Part shown: one piece after another, positions 62,039-64,000 of the stretch | Layout: the number at the start of each line of letters is the position of its first letter | Position numbering within the stretch: the first letter of the stretch is position 1 | Assembly (NCBI GenBank): GCA_036389275.1 | Contig: DASVQE010000073.1 | Span: 37,421 to 101,420 of the forward strand | Direction: 5' to 3' | Source: QHVT01 sp036389275 | Lineage (GTDB): Bacteria; Acidobacteriota; Thermoanaerobaculia; Gp7-AA8 | DNA: 64,000 nucleotides | Notes under the pieces: generated by a model | Database searches by the model: none | What the model was told of the DNA's origin: nothing | The model's input: only the letters and a program-made list of their open reading frames with translations | Position numbers and translations under genes: made by a program

Positions 62039-63859
62039 ATGTGCGGTATCAACGGGATCTTCGCTTATGGCGACGGCGCGCCGGCCGTCGATCGGGCGGA
62101 GCTCGACTGCACGCGCGAGCGGATGCATTCGCGCGGCCCTGACGCCGGCGACTCCTGGATCTCGGAGGACAGACGGGTCGGGTTGGGGCATCGGCGCCTG
62201 GCCATCATCGACCTTTCGCCGGCCGGCGCGCAGCCGATGCGCCGCGGCGCGTGCGCGATCACGTTCAACGGCGAGATCTACAACTACGCCGAGCTGCGCG
62301 AGGAGCTCACGCGCGACGGCGTCTCCTTCGTTTCGCACTCCGACACCGAGGTGCTGCTGGCGCTGTACGAGCGCGAAGGCGTGACCATGTTCGGCAAGCT
62401 GCGCGGCATGTTCGCGCTGGCGCTCTGGGACGGGGCGAAGCGGCAGTTGCTACTCGCGCGCGACCCGTACGGCATCAAGCCGCTCTACTACGCCGACGAC
62501 GGCGCGACGGTGCGCATCGCCTCGCAGGTGAAGGCGCTCGTCGCCGGAGGACGGGTGTCGAAGCAGTTCGATCCCGCGGCCGCGGCCGGCTTCTTTTTGC
62601 GCGGCACCGTGCCGGAGCCCTTCACGATGTACCGCGGCATCCGCGCTCTCCCGGCTGGCTGTTACGCACTGATCGACAGGTATGGGTTCCAAGCGCCTGT
62701 ACAGTACTTTTCGATCGCAACGACCCTGAAGGATGCCGTCGAGCATGGGCGGGAGGTGAGCGACGACGAGCGGCTGGCGATCGTGCACGACGCGCTGCTC
62801 GAGTCGGTGCGCTATCACATGGTCGCGGACGTGCCGGTGGGCGCGTTTCTCTCCGCCGGGATCGACTCGAGCGCGATCGTGGCGCTGGCGAAAGAGAGCG
62901 GCGCGAGCGACCTGCAGACGCTCACGCTGCGCTTCGAGGAGTATCGCGGGCGCGACAACGACGAGGCGCCGCTGGCGGCGGTCGTGGCGCAGCAGTACGG
63001 CGTGCGGCACACCATCCGCGACCTGACTCTCGCCGATTTCAAGGCCGAGCTGCCGCGCATTTTCGAGGCGATGGATCAGCCGAGCGTCGATGGCCTCAAC
63101 AGCTACTTCATCAGCAAGGCGGCAGCGGAGTTCGGACTGAAAGTCGCGCTCTCCGGCACCGGCGGCGACGAGCTGTTCGGCGGCTACACGTCCTTCCGCG
63201 ACATCCCGCGCTGGATGCCGATCACGTCTCTCCTCGCACACGTCCCCGGCCTCGGCGAAGGCGTCTATCGCCTCAATCGCGCGCTGGCGCGGCGCAGCCG
63301 TCACATCAGTCCGAAGATGGGCGAGATCGTTCGCTACGGCGGCTCGTACGCCGGCGCGTATCTCGTCAAGCGCGGGCGCTTTCTCACCGCCGAGCTGCCC
63401 GAAGTCCTCGGTGCCGAGGTCGCGGAAGAGGGTTTGCGGCGCCTGCAAATCCTGCCGCTCATCGAGCGCACCGTCACGCCCGATCCGGGGCAGCCGTACG
63501 CGCGCGTGGTCGCGCTCGAGTCGTCGCTCTACCTCCGCAATCAACTGCTGCGCGACATGGACTGGGCCAGCATGGCGCACTCGCTGGAAGTGCGCGTGCC
63601 GCTGGTCGACGCGCATCTGTTGCGCAAGGTCGCGCCGGTGCTCGTCACGCGCCGCGAGCGCGGCAAGCAGATCCTGGCGAACGCGCCGCGGCCGCCGCTG
63701 CCGCCCGCCGTGCGCGCGCGCCGCAAGACCGGCTTCACGCTGCCGATCAAGGAGTGGCTCTCGCAGGACGGCAACGGCGCGCGCGTCGAATTCGGCAAAC
63801 GCAGTTGGGCGCGCAAGGTCTACGAGGTGATGTTCTCGTCCGGCAACGGGTCGTTCTAG
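62039..63859 (+). CDS. asnB: Asparagine synthetase (glutamine-hydrolysing) or related amidotransferase
   Basis: 606 residues. Cys2 is the glutaminase nucleophile in MCGINGIF. RGPDAGD and FNGEIYNYAELRE belong to the same domain. The synthetase domain has the PP-loop FLSAGIDSSAIVAL and GTGGDELFGGYT; the C-terminal SLEVRVPLVDAHL follows. It amidates Asp, though members in cell-surface clusters use other substrates; this one stands alone. AsnB by default. Confidence 0.88.
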   Translation: MCGINGIFAYGDGAPAVDRAELDCTRERMHSRGPDAGDSWISEDRRVGLGHRRLAIIDLSPAGAQPMRRGACAITFNGEIYNYAELREELTRDGVSFVSHSDTEVLLALYEREGVTMFGKLRGMFALALWDGAKRQLLLARDPYGIKPLYYADDGATVRIASQVKALVAGGRVSKQFDPAAAAGFFLRGTVPEPFTMYRGIRALPAGCYALIDRYGFQAPVQYFSIATTLKDAVEHGREVSDDERLAIVHDALLESVRYHMVADVPVGAFLSAGIDSSAIVALAKESGASDLQTLTLRFEEYRGRDNDEAPLAAVVAQQYGVRHTIRDLTLADFKAELPRIFEAMDQPSVDGLNSYFISKAAAEFGLKVALSGTGGDELFGGYTSFRDIPRWMPITSLLAHVPGLGEGVYRLNRALARRSRHISPKMGEIVRYGGSYAGAYLVKRGRFLTAELPEVLGAEVAEEGLRRLQILPLIERTVTPDPGQPYARVVALESSLYLRNQLLRDMDWASMAHSLEVRVPLVDAHLLRKVAPVLVTRRERGKQILANAPRPPLPPAVRARRKTGFTLPIKEWLSQDGNGARVEFGKRSWARKVYEVMFSSGNGSF

Positions 63860-63887
63860 GCGGCAGGCTTTCGGTTCGCCGAGGGTT

Positions 63888-64000
63888 GGGGGACGACGGG
63901 AGGCCTCCGGCGGCTGGGGCCACGGGCCCCAGACCCCATCGGTTGGCCTAGCCTCCGCGACACGGTATGGCGAGCTTGGACGGCAGTGTCGCGGAGGCTA
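63888..64000. repeat. Long palindromic intergenic element, copy 4 (cut by the window)
   Basis: From GGGGGACGACGGGAGGCCTCCGG through GGCCTAGCCTCCGCGACAC and the start of the facing arm GTGTCGCGGAGGCTA, when the window ends. It follows the asnB stop codon by 28 nt. The right half and the neighbouring gene are outside. Confidence 0.9.

Overview
The window is 64 kb of high-GC chromosomal DNA made almost entirely of housekeeping genes. It holds about 60 protein genes, one tRNA and no rRNA, prophage, insertion sequence or CRISPR array. A von Willebrand-type protein of the class typical of Acidobacteriota (32662-33723), outer-membrane and lipoprotein genes, RlpA/SPOR proteins and a Pal-type Gram-negative envelope repertoire suggest a diderm of the Acidobacteriota or a relative. 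This assignment is inference from gene content, not a phylogeny.

Layout. 1-13 kb: murein enzymes, a sensor kinase, secreted carbonic anhydrase, sucC-sucD, an RNA uridine methyltransferase, comEC and miaA. 13-23 kb: an FHA-GAF-PP2C phosphatase, the amino-sugar recycling operon murQ-anmK-nagA-nagB, a phospholipase D-type synthase and a cold-shock gene. 23-31 kb: a gpmI-phosphatase-argS operon, a response regulator with five copies of a GETRAF motif, and a cobalamin adenosyltransferase. 31-42 kb: tRNA-Pro fused in transcription to a nuclease gene, a PxpB-PxpC fusion, an RNase II-type enzyme, a LysR/hydrolase/amino-acid dehydrogenase module bounded by a 36-nt direct repeat, and panB-panC-panD. 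42-50 kb: a deoxynucleoside kinase, an M16 peptidase pair, and an operon of mtnA, a DUF4149 membrane protein and a SIR2-STAND-TPR protein (the only defence-like system seen). 50-64 kb: gap-pgk, a CYTH protein, a sugar nucleotidyltransferase, a hybrid-membrane sensor kinase, ndk, RlpA-SPOR, purB, ftsB, an M28 peptidase and asnB.

Three window-wide patterns stand out. First, a family of ~172-bp perfect-type palindromes sits within a few bases of stop codons at convergent gene junctions (684, 4948, 30719, 63888). Second, five further intergenic hairpins have arms built from short tandem words, a different word at each place. Third, many genes lacking a Shine-Dalgarno have a TANNNT hexamer 6-10 nt before the start codon, which points to leaderless transcription; genes with leaders have clear GGAG-type sites. 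Translational coupling by ATGA/GTGA/TGATG overlaps is common inside operons.
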